Of a stretch of DNA of 50,526 nucleotides, positions 33,607-41,741 are shown piece after piece. Position 1 is the first letter of the stretch. The number at the start of each line of letters is the position of its first letter. Position numbers and translations under genes: made by a program. The notes below the pieces were generated by a model, which was given only the letters and a program-made list of their open reading frames with translations, did not search any database and was not told where the DNA came from. Where the stretch lies: contig QAKM01000053.1 of the NCBI GenBank assembly GCA_003343805.1, positions 1 to 50,526 on the forward strand. The letters run 5' to 3'. The stretch comes from Bacillota bacterium. GTDB taxonomy: Bacteria > Bacillota > Clostridia > Christensenellales > Borkfalkiaceae.

Positions 33607-34068
33607 TCAGATCGTATGAGTGCAGATGGCATCGAGAAGTGCGCGGCATCCCTCTAGGACATCGGAAAACGTCTTGTCAAAGTCGCCCGTGTACCACGGG
33701 TCGGCGATGGCGCGCCCGCTTCCCGCGTATTCGAGAAGGAGATGTACCTTCCGTGCATTTTCTGCTCCCACGATGCGCTTCATGTCGCGCACGTTGTATT
33801 CGTCCATGCCGATGAGAAGATCGTAGAGCTTTCCGTCCTCCCGCGTCATGAGCCTTGCCCGATGCGGAACGAGCGGGATGTGTTCTTTGCGCAGTTTTTC
33901 GCGCGTGCCGTAGTGCGGCGGATTGCCGATCTCATCGGTATGAGCGGCGGCGGAGGCGCATACGATCTCCTGCTCCATCCCCCGTTCGCGGACGAGATGG
34001 GTAAAAACGCTCTCCGCCATCGGGGAGCGGCAGATGTTTCCGTGACAAACGAACAAGATCCTGATCAT
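33607..34068 (-). CDS. Low-molecular-weight protein tyrosine phosphatase
   Basis: 153 aa. It carries the phosphate loop CHGNICRS (CX5R) at the N-terminus and the general-acid Asp in DPWYTGDF. It dephosphorylates phosphotyrosine or phosphoarginine-type substrates; no kinase is adjacent. CGGAG precedes the ATG. It is divergent from the small XRE regulator. Confidence 0.9.
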   Translation of the reverse strand: MIRILFVCHGNICRSPMAESVFTHLVRERGMEQEIVCASAAAHTDEIGNPPHYGTREKLRKEHIPLVPHRARLMTREDGKLYDLLIGMDEYNVRDMKRIVGAENARKVHLLLEYAGSGRAIADPWYTGDFDKTFSDVLEGCRALLDAICTHTI

Positions 34069-34145
34069 GAATGCTCCGAATTTGCGATTTTATGTGAAAG
34101 TTGAAAATAAAGTGGTAAGACGGCTCGAAATTTTAATAAAAACAG

Positions 34146-34174
34146 TTGCAATTTTTTAGAACCTGTGCTATAAT
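34146..34174 (+). promoter_or_regulatory. Promoter of the XRE regulator, predicted leaderless
   Basis: TTGCAA, 17-nt spacer, TATAAT, then 7 nt to the ATG at 34182. No Shine-Dalgarno in between. A nearer in-frame ATG (34173) lies inside the -10 box and cannot be transcribed from it. Confidence 0.7.
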
Positions 34175-34181
34175 GCCAAGT

Positions 34182-34385
34182 ATGAAAGCATTTTCCGAAA
34201 GACTCATGGAACTCAGAAAAGAAAGAGGTCTCTCGCAGGCTACGGTCGCGAAGGATCTCGGTGTAAGCCTCGGCATCGTCTGCTATTGGGAAACCAATAA
34301 GAGCGATCCGACCGCCTCGAACATCGCGAAGGTGGCGCGTTACTTCAACGTGTCCGCCGATTACCTTCTCGGACTTTCCGATTGA
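34182..34385 (+). CDS. Small XRE-family helix-turn-helix regulator
   Basis: 67 aa, a single Cro/CI-type DNA-binding domain: RLMELRKERGLSQATVAKDLGVSLGIVCYWETNKSDPTASNIAKVARYFNVSADYLLGL. It is the minimal form with no effector domain, of phage-repressor or housekeeping type. It is alone between a phosphatase and an M50 protease gene. A start upstream of 34182 would precede the predicted transcript. Confidence 0.88.
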   Translation: MKAFSERLMELRKERGLSQATVAKDLGVSLGIVCYWETNKSDPTASNIAKVARYFNVSADYLLGLSD

Positions 34386-34464
34386 GTCGGTATTACAACT
34401 TCATATTTTTTCTTGAAAGCGCGTCAGGCGCTGTTGTCTCCCCGTGACCCGGGGCTTCTATGTG

Positions 34465-34494
34465 AAAATTCTGTCCTCAACCGGGCAGAATTTT
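34465..34494. terminator. Terminator between the XRE gene and the M50 gene
   Basis: aaaattctg and cagaatttt pair around an inner cc/gg, making a stem flanked by T and A runs usable from both strands. It lies between convergent genes. Confidence 0.7.
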
Positions 34495-34503
34495 GTTCTC
34501 CTC

Positions 34504-35574
34504 TCATCGGCCGAGCGATCCGCCGATCTCCCCCATTTGTTCCATCCAAAAGGTTTCCCACTCCCGCTGTCCCTGCATCGGGAGTTTTTTTGCGTCCTTT
34601 TCCCAGCGCTCTCTTGCATTCGATCGTTCGCTTTCCGGGCCGAACAACGTTTTCATCCGCCAGAAAGCGACACATTTTGACATATTCTTCCCCTCCTCGG
34701 GAAGGCGGATGGACGCATCTTTATATCCGAAACGGGAGAACACGCAGATGCAGTCGGCTGCCGTTTCGTAAGTCTCGATGGGCGGCAGATAATCCGAAAG
34801 CGCATAGAGCCGTTTGGCGGCGTTCAGGGCGTCCTCGCTCTCCTCTGCGATCGCAGCTCTCATCATGCGCAGAGACAGAAGGGATAGAAACGCGGGATCG
34901 TCCTCCCGCACGACGGGAACGTCATACAAAAGTGAACGGGGAAGCGTCGAAAAACTGCCTTTTGCAAGCAGGCTCTGCGCCTCGAACACGGCATAGGCAT
35001 TGCACGCTCCCGCCTCTTTCTGCATCAGATCGCGCAGGAAACAGCCATCCGTTTTGCCGGCAGGCAGATGCGCGGGAAGCAGCTCCATGGCGCATTCGTA
35101 GAGGTTGAGCGGCGCAAGTGCCGCAAGCGTGAGCAGTATCCACGAGGGCGGCAGGAGAAAATAGAGAAGAAGGACGGCGGTCGAAAAAATAAAATTGAAT
35201 GCAGCCCCGCCCAACGTGTAGACGCAGAGTCGTCCGAAAAGCCTCTTCCTGCCAACGGGAAACATTTCGCAGGCGCCCGCAACAGCGACGTTCGGGACGA
35301 ACGAGATCCGCTTCCCGATGCGTGAAAATCGTACGAACGCGACGGTAAAGGAGACGGGACGAAAGCCCGATAAAAGCCCGATGAGCAGGTGCCCGAGCTC
35401 GTGGATGAGCGTATGTGCCTGCAATCCGGCTGCCACACACACGAGGGCGCAGACGAGGGTCCGGCTGCCATCCCCGATGTCCCCTTTCAGGATGAGGAGT
35501 ATGGTCAGGGCAAGCGCTACAGCCAAAAGAATGTAATTGACGGCCGTATATACGGCGGTTTTCTTTGCACTCAT
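34504..35574 (-). CDS. M50-family (site-2-protease-like) membrane metallopeptidase
   Basis: 356 aa. It has the membrane zinc motif HTLIHELGHLL with flanking helices, and a second motif LPAGKTDG corresponding to the family's xxDG ligand site. The C-terminal half (about 190-356) is soluble and helical. Intramembrane proteases of this type cleave anti-sigma factors or pro-sigma factors; SpoIVFB is the sporulation example. It is the last gene of the yabP-yabQ-divIC-ppx unit, overlapping ppx by ATGA, which hints at sporulation or envelope signalling. SpoIVFB identity is not shown. Confidence 0.82.
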   Translation of the reverse strand: MSAKKTAVYTAVNYILLAVALALTILLILKGDIGDGSRTLVCALVCVAAGLQAHTLIHELGHLLIGLLSGFRPVSFTVAFVRFSRIGKRISFVPNVAVAGACEMFPVGRKRLFGRLCVYTLGGAAFNFIFSTAVLLLYFLLPPSWILLTLAALAPLNLYECAMELLPAHLPAGKTDGCFLRDLMQKEAGACNAYAVFEAQSLLAKGSFSTLPRSLLYDVPVVREDDPAFLSLLSLRMMRAAIAEESEDALNAAKRLYALSDYLPPIETYETAADCICVFSRFGYKDASIRLPEEGKNMSKCVAFWRMKTLFGPESERSNARERWEKDAKKLPMQGQREWETFWMEQMGEIGGSLGR

Positions 35575-36434
35575 CGGATCCCCTTCCAGGCGAGGTATCC
35601 CTCTAAATTGTCCGAATCGGAGACGATGACCTCGTTTGCTTCAAGTGCCGTCAAAACGGCGTTCAGAAGGAAGCATCCTCCTCCGATGATGTCGGCGCGG
35701 CGCACATCCATTCCGGGAAGCTGTTTTCTCTCCTCTGCCGAAAGAGACAGCAGTCGATCGGTGAGGCGACGGAGTTCTTCAGCGGAAATGCGGCAGCCCT
35801 GTACGGCGGCAGCGGAATAGTGAAGCAGCTTCAGGTGCAGGGAAGCGACCGTCGTGGCCGTTCCTCCGACGCCGAATACGGGCAGGCCTTGGGGTGCCGT
35901 TTCGAGCTTTGAAAGATGAGGCGCAATGGTTTCGGCAAGGGCCGCCCTTTCATCATGGCAAAGGTCGAACAACCGCACGGCGCCCAGGGGGATGCTGACG
36001 GAAAAGCAAAGCCTGCCGGCCCGACGGAAACTCACTTCGGTGCTGGCTCCGCCCACGTCGATCATTCCGCCGTCGGGGAGATCGCGCAGCGCCCCGCTCA
36101 GTCCGAGTTCTGCTTCCGTTTCGCCCGAGAGGACGTCAACGGTCAGCCCCGTAAGCTCGCGTACCCGTTCGGTGAAGGCCCTGCCGTTCGATGCCGAACG
36201 GACGGCCTCCGTCGCATAGGCATAGACGACCTCGGCGCCCTCTCTTCGGCTCTCCGCCGCAAAGGCGCACACGGCCTGCGCCGTGCGTTCGATGGCCTCG
36301 GGTCGGAGGGATGCGGAAAAAGCCGTCCCTTCGCCGAGACGGGTCGTGGAAAGTTTCTTAACTAAAACGTTTCCGTCCGCCCATAACATGAGGCGAACGG
36401 AATTGGAACCGATATCGATGACTGCTGCTTTCAT
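35571..36434 (-). CDS. Ppx/GppA-type phosphatase
   Basis: 287 aa, one actin-like domain pair: AAVIDIGSNSVRLMLW, ATEAVRSASNG, LSGETEAELGLSGAL, MIDVGGASTEVSF and GVGGTATTVASL. Short members act as exopolyphosphatase or pppGpp phosphatase; this one lacks the C-terminal HD domain. Located after divIC, as in many Firmicutes. Confidence 0.9.
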   Translation of the reverse strand: MKAAVIDIGSNSVRLMLWADGNVLVKKLSTTRLGEGTAFSASLRPEAIERTAQAVCAFAAESRREGAEVVYAYATEAVRSASNGRAFTERVRELTGLTVDVLSGETEAELGLSGALRDLPDGGMIDVGGASTEVSFRRAGRLCFSVSIPLGAVRLFDLCHDERAALAETIAPHLSKLETAPQGLPVFGVGGTATTVASLHLKLLHYSAAAVQGCRISAEELRRLTDRLLSLSAEERKQLPGMDVRRADIIGGGCFLLNAVLTALEANEVIVSDSDNLEGYLAWKGIR

Positions 36435-36437
36435 GGC

Positions 36438-36707
36438 TTATTGCCACCCGTGTTTCCGGGCAAGATAGTAAAGGCCGTTGCCTTCCGTGTAGGAAAGGAT
36501 CTTGTCCTCTCCGTCCGAGATCATCTGCTCATACCGTGCGATCTGCTCGTCAAGCTCCTCTTCCATCCGGTTATGGACGCCGATCTGCACAAATTGGATA
36601 ATGAGCACGACGACAAGAAAGAGCACCAGCAAAACACCGGCGACGGTCGCCCCTACGGCGATCCTCGCGGCTTTTTCTTCCGAGATCGGCTGTCTCTTGT
36701 CTTGCAT
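36438..36707 (-). CDS. divIC: Septum formation initiator (FtsB/DivIC-like)
   Basis: 89 aa, single transmembrane helix (about 18-40) followed by a coiled coil (RMEEELDEQIARYEQMI) and a C-terminal block (GNGLYYLARKHGWQ). It matches the small bitopic divisome protein that works with FtsL/DivIB. It starts inside the end of yabQ (55-bp overlap) with AAGGA upstream. The name rests on size, topology and position after yabPQ. Confidence 0.78.
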   Translation of the reverse strand: MQDKRQPISEEKAARIAVGATVAGVLLVLFLVVVLIIQFVQIGVHNRMEEELDEQIARYEQMISDGEDKILSYTEGNGLYYLARKHGWQ

Positions 36708-37036
36708 AGCGGTTTATCCTTTTGTTTTTGAATTGATGCTTTTGCATTATTATACACCTTTCGGGCGAAAAAAGCAACGGTTTTGTGCAAACTTTTCTCG
36801 TAGAGGAGAAGCCCCGCTCCCAGCCCCGCCGCATGAAACAGGCGGAAACCCGGGAGCGCGCATGAAACGGAAAGACAGAGATAGGCTGCCCCCGCGGCAA
36901 GGCAGAAGAGAAGATCGAGCATAAAGCGGAGCGCCCTGCCCCGTCTGCCGCGGCCGACGATTCGGATGGGCTCATAGAGGCTCCCAAGCACAAAGCCGAG
37001 CAGGAGCAGGAGGCAAAACGTGCGAAGCTGCGTCAT
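36653..37036 (-). CDS. yabQ: Spore cortex biosynthesis protein YabQ
   Basis: 127 aa, three hydrophobic helices (LRTFCLLLLLGFVLGSLYEPIR, LDLLFCLAAGAAYLCLSVS, HAAGLGAGLLLYEKSL) and a basic tail. The size, topology and place between yabP and divIC match YabQ, needed for cortex assembly in Bacillus. The ATG overlaps yabP by 4 bp. The tail overlaps divIC by 55 bp, more than usual. Confidence 0.8.
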   Translation of the reverse strand: MTQLRTFCLLLLLGFVLGSLYEPIRIVGRGRRGRALRFMLDLLFCLAAGAAYLCLSVSCALPGFRLFHAAGLGAGLLLYEKSLHKTVAFFARKVYNNAKASIQKQKDKPLCKTRDSRSRKKKPRGSP

Positions 37037-37281
37037 GAAAAGAGACTGCGCTTTTTGCCTCCGCCGTAGCGAAGCGTATCCACGACGCCGACCGCGGAAA
37101 AACTTCCGTTTCCCTCCGAAAAGGCAAGCAGTTGAAATTTGCTGCCCGTTACAGTCAGCTTGACGCCGTTCACCGTCAGACGGATGCAGTTGTCCGAAAA
37201 GGCGTCCACGCTCTCAACGCCCGTCAGGGAGATCTTTCTCCGATCCTCCAGAGTAAGAGTGCTGTTTCTTTCTTCCGGCAT
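37033..37281 (-). CDS. yabP: Sporulation protein YabP
   Basis: 82 aa. LTLEDRRKISLTGVESVDAFSDNCIRLTVNGVKLTVTGSKFQL is the YabP/YqfC domain, involved in cortex formation. The start chosen is the ATG directly after a sigma-E-like -10 box; a frame open to 37341 begins within the promoter. It leads the yabP-yabQ-divIC-ppx-M50 unit. Confidence 0.85.
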   Translation of the reverse strand: MPEERNSTLTLEDRRKISLTGVESVDAFSDNCIRLTVNGVKLTVTGSKFQLLAFSEGNGSFSAVGVVDTLRYGGGKKRSLFS

Positions 37282-37286
37282 ATCAA

Positions 37287-37313
37287 ATTGTATGCGTCTT
37301 AAGTTTTTCCTAT
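37287..37313 (-). promoter_or_regulatory. Candidate sigma-E (mother-cell) promoter of yabP
   Basis: Minus strand: ATA core of the -35, 16-nt spacer, CATACAAT, an exact match to the sigma-E -10. Only 5 nt separate it from the ATG and there is no Shine-Dalgarno. yabP is sigma-E-controlled in Bacillus. The -35 overlaps the T tract of the typA terminator. Confidence 0.6.
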
Positions 37314-37319
37314 GCAAAA

Positions 37320-37339
37320 GCCGCTCCTGAAGGAGCGGC
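37320..37339 (-). terminator. Terminator of typA
   Basis: gccgctcc / ggagcggc with a 4-nt loop, followed on the minus strand by TTTTGCAT. It lies 35 bp after the typA stop. Confidence 0.8.
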
Positions 37340-37374
37340 ATATTTCATCTCGTTTGTACGGCGGAGGCGGAAGG

Positions 37375-39204
37375 TCAAAGCCCGGCCTTTGCCTTTGCGC
37401 GAGCCTTTGCGCGCAGCTCGGAGTCGAGGATGCGCTTGCGGATGCGCACCGTCTTGGGGGTGATCTCCAGAAGCTCGTCGTCTCCGATAAATTCGAGCGA
37501 CTCTTCGAGACTGAGCTTCTTGGGCGGGATGAGGCGGAGCGCCTCGTCCGAGGAGGAGGAACGGGTGTTTGTCAGGTGCTTGGTCTTGCAGACGTTGACG
37601 TTGATGTCCTCGTCCTTGGGGGAATAGCCCACCACCATGCCTTCATAGACGGGAGTCCCCGGCGTGATGAAGAGGACGCCTCTGCCCTGTGCGTTGAAGA
37701 GCCCGTAAGTGACCGCCTCGCCCGTTTCAAAGGCGACGAGCGATCCCACCGTCTTGCGGCTGATCTCGCCCTTATAGGGCTGATATTCAAAGAACACCGA
37801 GCTCATGACGCCTTCGCCCTTGGTATCGGTCAGGAACTCGCTCTTGTAGCCGAACAGCCCGCGCGAAGGGACCAGAAATTCCAGCCTCATGCGCGAACCC
37901 ATCGCGCTCATGTGCAGGAGTTCGCCCTTCCGCTCGCCCATGCTCTGGAAGACGGGGCCCGTGACCGTCTCGGGAACGTCCACGATGAGGCGCTCCACGG
38001 GCTCGTACTTGACGCCGTCGATATCTTTATAGAGGACCTTGGGGGCGCTCACCTGGAATTCGTAGCCTTCGCGGCGCATCGTTTCGATGAGGATGGAGAG
38101 GTGCATCTCCCCTCTGCCGCTCACGCGGAAGGCATCCGTCGAATCGGTATCCTCGACGCGGAGGGAGACGTCGCGCAGAAGTTCGCGGTACAGCCTCTCG
38201 CGAAGGTGCCGCGTCGTGACGAACTTGCCCTCTTTCCCCGCGAAGGGAGAGTCGTTGACAGAGAAGATCATCTCCACCGTGGGATCGGAGATCTTGACGA
38301 ACGGCACCGCCTCCACACAGGAGGAGGCGCACAGCGTATCACCGATGTTGATCTTTTCAAGGCCGGCAAAGCACACGATGTCGCCCGCCATGGCGCTCTC
38401 GCAGGGAACGCGGTCGAGGCCTTCGATCTCGTAGAGCGCAACGAGCTTGCCCCTTGTGTTGACTTCGGGATGATTGTAGTTGCAGACCGTCACATCCATG
38501 TTGGGCTTGGCGACGCCGCGCTCGATGCGGCCGATGCCGATACGGCCCACATATTCGTTGTAGTCGATGGAGGAAACGAGGATCTGCAGTTCCCCTTCCG
38601 TGTCCATCTCAAGGGGCGGGAAGTGGGAAAGGATGGCCTCATACAGGGGCTTCAAATCGGTGCCCTTGACGTCGGGATCGGTGGATGCCGTGCCCTCTCT
38701 GCCCGAGCAGAAAAGGAAGGGGCTCTCGAGCTGTTCGTCCGTCGCATTGAGGTCCATCAGAAGTTCTAAAACTTCGTCGATGACCTCCTTGACGCGCGCA
38801 TCGGGGCGGTCGACCTTGTTGACGACGATGATGAGCTTGAGCCCGAGCTCAAGCGCCTTCTGCGTGACGAAGCGCGTCTGGGGCATGGGGCCTTCGGCGG
38901 CGTCCACAAGGAGCAGCACGCCCGAGACCATCTTGAGCGAACGTTCCACCTCGCCCGAAAAGTCGGCGTGACCGGGGGTATCGACAATGTTGATCTTGAC
39001 GCCGTTGTAGTGAACGGAGGTATTCTTGGCAAGGATGGTGATGCCGCGCTCCCGTTCGAGATCGCCGTTGTCCATCACGCGCTCTTCCACCACCTGGTTG
39101 GCGCGGAAGGTGCCGCTCTGCTTCAAGAGCTGGTCGACGAGGGTCGTCTTGCCGTGGTCGACGTGCGCGATGATCGCGATGTTGCGTAAATCTTCTCTGA
39201 TCAT
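37375..39204 (-). CDS. typA: Translational GTPase TypA/BipA
   Basis: 609 aa, full length. Its G1 motif is [10 protein letters not shown], followed by [16 protein letters not shown] and NKVDRPDA, then EF-G-like domains and the TypA C-terminal domain ([14 protein letters not shown]). It is a ribosome-associated GTPase involved in assembly and stress response. AGAGG precedes the ATG. Single-gene unit with its own promoter and terminator. Confidence 0.96.
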   Translation of the reverse strand: MIREDLRNIAIIAHVDHGKTTLVDQLLKQSGTFRANQVVEERVMDNGDLERERGITILAKNTSVHYNGVKINIVDTPGHADFSGEVERSLKMVSGVLLLVDAAEGPMPQTRFVTQKALELGLKLIIVVNKVDRPDARVKEVIDEVLELLMDLNATDEQLESPFLFCSGREGTASTDPDVKGTDLKPLYEAILSHFPPLEMDTEGELQILVSSIDYNEYVGRIGIGRIERGVAKPNMDVTVCNYNHPEVNTRGKLVALYEIEGLDRVPCESAMAGDIVCFAGLEKINIGDTLCASSCVEAVPFVKISDPTVEMIFSVNDSPFAGKEGKFVTTRHLRERLYRELLRDVSLRVEDTDSTDAFRVSGRGEMHLSILIETMRREGYEFQVSAPKVLYKDIDGVKYEPVERLIVDVPETVTGPVFQSMGERKGELLHMSAMGSRMRLEFLVPSRGLFGYKSEFLTDTKGEGVMSSVFFEYQPYKGEISRKTVGSLVAFETGEAVTYGLFNAQGRGVLFITPGTPVYEGMVVGYSPKDEDINVNVCKTKHLTNTRSSSSDEALRLIPPKKLSLEESLEFIGDDELLEITPKTVRIRKRILDSELRAKARAKAKAGL

Positions 39205-39234
39205 AAAAAACCTCTGTAATTATTACCGTCGCCT

Positions 39235-39263
39235 ATTTTAATACATTTTCTCGGAATTTACAA
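39235..39263 (-). promoter_or_regulatory. Promoter of typA
   Basis: Minus strand: TTGTAA, 17-nt spacer, TAAAAT, leader of about 25 nt. Confidence 0.55.
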
Positions 39264-39303
39264 CAAAAACGCGACGCTCTCAGAAAAAAAACGGCAAAAA
39301 AAT

Positions 39304-39330
39304 CCCTCGGACAGCGCTTTTTTCCGAGGG
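39304..39330 (-). terminator. Terminator of the VTT-domain gene
   Basis: ccctcgga / tccgaggg with an 11-nt loop, followed on the minus strand by a run of seven T. Confidence 0.85.
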
Positions 39331-39346
39331 AAAACGTTCATCTTAT

Positions 39347-40417
39347 TTATCTGTTTGTTTTGTTTCCTGTATGAACTTCTTTCGGGGGAGCTGTGTTGCG
39401 GGAGAGTGCTGCTCCTTGCCGGCTCTCAGGCTCTTCCCCTTCCGATATGCCCTTCTCCACGATCTTCCCTTCGGGCGAGATGATCTCCACATGGAGGCTG
39501 CTCTTTTCCTCTTTCTCTTTGATGCGCACTTCGCGGTGAAAGAGCTTGTGGATGCGCTCCAGAATGACATCCGACTTCTTATAGAGGAGAAAGAACACGA
39601 CGACGACCGCCACCGCGATGAGCGCCCAAATGAGCAGCCCCCACCAGGTATCGAAGGGAATGAGGGAAACGGAGTAGCTCGTCGTGAAGATGGCAAGGAT
39701 GCGCGAGATGACGATGACGAGCGCAAACAGCCCGAAGCTCATGCTCGAGAGCCCTGCGACAAAGCATAAAACGTCGTCGGGGAATACGGGCAGGACGAAC
39801 ATCGCGGACAAGAAGATCTTATCCTTGCCCTTGATCTTTTTGAGCCAGGTGTCGAGCGTCTCTTTCCCCACCAGCCAGGCGACGACGCGGTATCCCGCAA
39901 AGCGCCCCACGGCAAAGGCTGTAAAGGAGCCGAGAAGAATGCCGATCAGGCTGTAAATACTGCCGAGGAGCGGCCCGAACAGTGCGCTCCCCGCAACGAC
40001 GGTGACGGTGCTGGGGATGGGCAGGATGACGACCTGCAGAAACTGGAGCGCGATGAACACAAGGCTCATCCAAACGCCCGCCCGTTCCAGAAAGGTGCGG
40101 AACTCTTCTTCGTCGCGGATGACTTCGATAAAGCCCGTCCTGATGATGACATAGAAGATGACGGCGGCAAGGAGCAGTAGGACCTGCGCCAGGAAACAGG
40201 TCTTTGCGAGCACCTCCTTCCCGCGGAGGGCGCCGACGATGCCGATGAGAAGGATCACGAGCGAAAGAACGCTTCCGCCGTATAATAGAAGCCCCTGAAG
40301 CTGTTCCTTTGCCGCGATCGAGGGAAGAAATGAAAGCAGCACGCAAAAGACCTCGAGGGCGATCCCCGCAAGGAAGAGCATCAGAAGTTGAATGAGCGGT
40401 TGTCTTTTATCTTTCAT
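39347..40417 (-). CDS. TVP38/TMEM64 (VTT/DedA-like) membrane protein
   Basis: 356 aa. Several helices lead into the VTT domain (VVILPIPSTVTVVAGSALFGPLLGSIYSLIGILLGSFTAFAVGRFAGYRVV and the later FVLPVFPDDVLCFVAGLSSMSF). DedA-superfamily proteins act as lipid scramblases or flippases. A charged C-terminal cytosolic tail (about 285-356) is unusual in length. The start is uncertain: ATGs at 40417, 40426 and 40450 are in frame. The last lies 6 nt after a TATACT box but without a good -35. Confidence 0.82.
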   Translation of the reverse strand: MKDKRQPLIQLLMLFLAGIALEVFCVLLSFLPSIAAKEQLQGLLLYGGSVLSLVILLIGIVGALRGKEVLAKTCFLAQVLLLLAAVIFYVIIRTGFIEVIRDEEEFRTFLERAGVWMSLVFIALQFLQVVILPIPSTVTVVAGSALFGPLLGSIYSLIGILLGSFTAFAVGRFAGYRVVAWLVGKETLDTWLKKIKGKDKIFLSAMFVLPVFPDDVLCFVAGLSSMSFGLFALVIVISRILAIFTTSYSVSLIPFDTWWGLLIWALIAVAVVVVFFLLYKKSDVILERIHKLFHREVRIKEKEEKSSLHVEIISPEGKIVEKGISEGEEPESRQGAALSRNTAPPKEVHTGNKTNR

Positions 40418-40644
40418 AGTATCCATTGGCCTTGTGCGCGAATATCCCATACTATCAGTATATCTCTCTGCCGCGCAAAATACCTTCGTTCCGCTTATCA
40501 TGATAGCACATTTATGTGATAAGCGGGTGAAAAAGACTTAGGACAATGAATCAAGCAAACAAATCCCCGCGAGCTCATGATTAAGAATAGACATTGTATT
40601 CTTTCAAATGTGATTTCGTTATAGTATGGACGACTATAATATCC

Positions 40645-41157
40645 CTAATATTGCTTTAGCTTATATGGATTATCCGAATTGCACGGAATCACCTCACCTC
40701 TTTTCAGCCTTTCCATAAAGTGAGGTGCTATATATGCTGACATTTCTCTATTATATTCATAGGTCTTCTTTATGTACTTGACAAGCATGTCATATAGTAG
40801 CTTAAGTTCTTTATTGTCATAAAGTTCATTAGATAAATAGATTCTGCCATCATTATAATATCCATCGCGTTCCATCGACAATCTTGACGGAATAAATTCT
40901 ATCAAATACTTCCAGAAACTCGGATACAAATATTTTTGTGACAAACTTTTATCAAAACAAGTAGTCCTATATCCCATAAAATAATTCCCAACAAAATCCT
41001 TAGTAATAGAATTAATTGCGGATGGGAAAGATACTACATTGTAATCTTCAATAATTTCCCCTCTCGAATCATATAACACCATGCTTCTGGAATAGAACTC
41101 CTTAAATAACAGCAAAGCATCTTCTTGCAATTGATAGAAATTTATTTGCTTTCCCAT
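40645..41157 (-). CDS. Unknown AT-rich protein, candidate immunity protein
   Basis: 170 aa with much lower GC than neighbours and Lys/Asn/Tyr-rich. No signal peptide or membrane helix. GGGGGA lies before the ATG and a consensus promoter is upstream. Directly upstream, a 34-codon open stretch looks like a toxin tail, with stop-to-start spacing of 19 bp. Small acidic or neutral proteins in that position are often immunity proteins; this is inference from context only. No family recognised. The gap 40502-40644 contains only AT-rich DNA with small inverted repeats (AAGAATA/TATTCTT near 40584-40604). Confidence 0.6.
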   Translation of the reverse strand: MGKQINFYQLQEDALLLFKEFYSRSMVLYDSRGEIIEDYNVVSFPSAINSITKDFVGNYFMGYRTTCFDKSLSQKYLYPSFWKYLIEFIPSRLSMERDGYYNDGRIYLSNELYDNKELKLLYDMLVKYIKKTYEYNREMSAYIAPHFMERLKRGEVIPCNSDNPYKLKQY

Positions 41158-41176
41158 TACAAATCCCCCTGTCTGG

Positions 41177-41281
41177 TTATATTAAGCTGGATATGCCTGC
41201 CGTAATGCCGCTCCACATGAACCCGTTAAACAATTCGTTCATCAGCCCGTTTGCTGTGCCTGTCTCGATTTTACAGGAAAT
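41177..41281 (-). pseudogene. Possible remnant of a polymorphic-toxin tail
   Basis: A 34-codon open stretch without a start codon ends in TAA 19 bp before the 170-aa gene. Its translation includes TANGLMNELFNGFMWSGITAG, reminiscent of the Gly-rich hydrophobic hinge seen in pre-toxin regions. A TGA closes it upstream. The short length means chance is a real alternative. Confidence 0.3.
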
Positions 41282-41296
41282 TCATCGTTTTGTCAA
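41268..41296 (-). promoter_or_regulatory. Consensus promoter upstream of the AT-rich gene
   Basis: Minus strand: TTGACA, 17-nt spacer, TAAAAT. It gives a leader of about 105 nt to the ATG at 41157. Confidence 0.6.
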
Positions 41297-41482
41297 GATG
41301 GAAGAAAAGGATGAGTAAATGTTTTCAACTTTTTATAAAAACATCGCTTTGAAGAGAGCTCGATTGAATGCCTTTCTTGAGATGAATATTTCGGCCGCGT
41401 CCATTTATTTGACTTTTACAGGGCGATTTGATAATATGATAACGTTATACTTGTGGTGCATAAGGAGCGAAGCGACGGAATA

Positions 41483-41518
41483 GCGATCGTTGGCTCCCCT
41501 TTGGGGGAGACCGATCGC
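41483..41518. repeat. Hairpin element in the patch left of tRNA-Trp
   Basis: gcgatcg ... ctcccc ttt gggga ... cgatcgc folds into a strong two-step hairpin. A TTGACT, 17-nt spacer, TAATAT promoter-like pair (about 41408-41436, plus strand) and a palindrome ATAACGTTAT lie just upstream. It may be a dispersed intergenic repeat or a small RNA; no gene is seen in 41282-41554 otherwise. Confidence 0.45.
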
Positions 41519-41554
41519 GTCACACGCAACCTCGCGCCCACGGCGCGCAAACAA

Positions 41555-41586
41555 AAATCGCCCGAGCGTTCATACTCGGACGATTT
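41555..41586 (-). terminator. Terminator of tRNA-Trp
   Basis: aaatcgcccgag / ctcggacgattt forms a long stem with one mismatch, followed by TTTGTTTG on the minus strand. It starts at the last base of the encoded CCA. Confidence 0.75.
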
Positions 41587-41660
41587 GGCAGGGGAGACGC
41601 GATTCGAACACGCAACCTACGGTTTTGGAGACCGCTACTCTACCGTTGAGCCACTCCCCT
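41586..41660 (-). tRNA. tRNA-Trp (anticodon CCA)
   Basis: A 75-nt cloverleaf including the encoded 3' CCA. The acceptor stem is AGGGGAG / CTCCCCT with discriminator G. The D-arm is GCTCAACGGTAGAGTAGC. The anticodon stem GCGGT/ACCGT has loop CTCCAAA, giving anticodon CCA. The T-arm contains GTTCGAATC. A consensus promoter lies upstream and a terminator follows directly. Confidence 0.95.
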
Positions 41661-41672
41661 GTGACCTTAAAC

Positions 41673-41701
41673 ATTATAGCTTATCTTCTCCCTTTCGTCA
41701 A
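41673..41701 (-). promoter_or_regulatory. Promoter of tRNA-Trp
   Basis: Minus strand: TTGACG, 17-nt spacer, TATAAT, 12 nt before the mature 5' end. Confidence 0.75.
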
Positions 41702-41741
41702 GAAATTTTTGCGGGAAAAACAAAAAAAGGAAGGCAAATTT

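Noticed and set aside
41490..41741. N-terminal extension of proC
   Set aside because: It crosses the tRNA gene antisense; the ATG at 41742 has an SD site and begins with the expected Rossmann strand.
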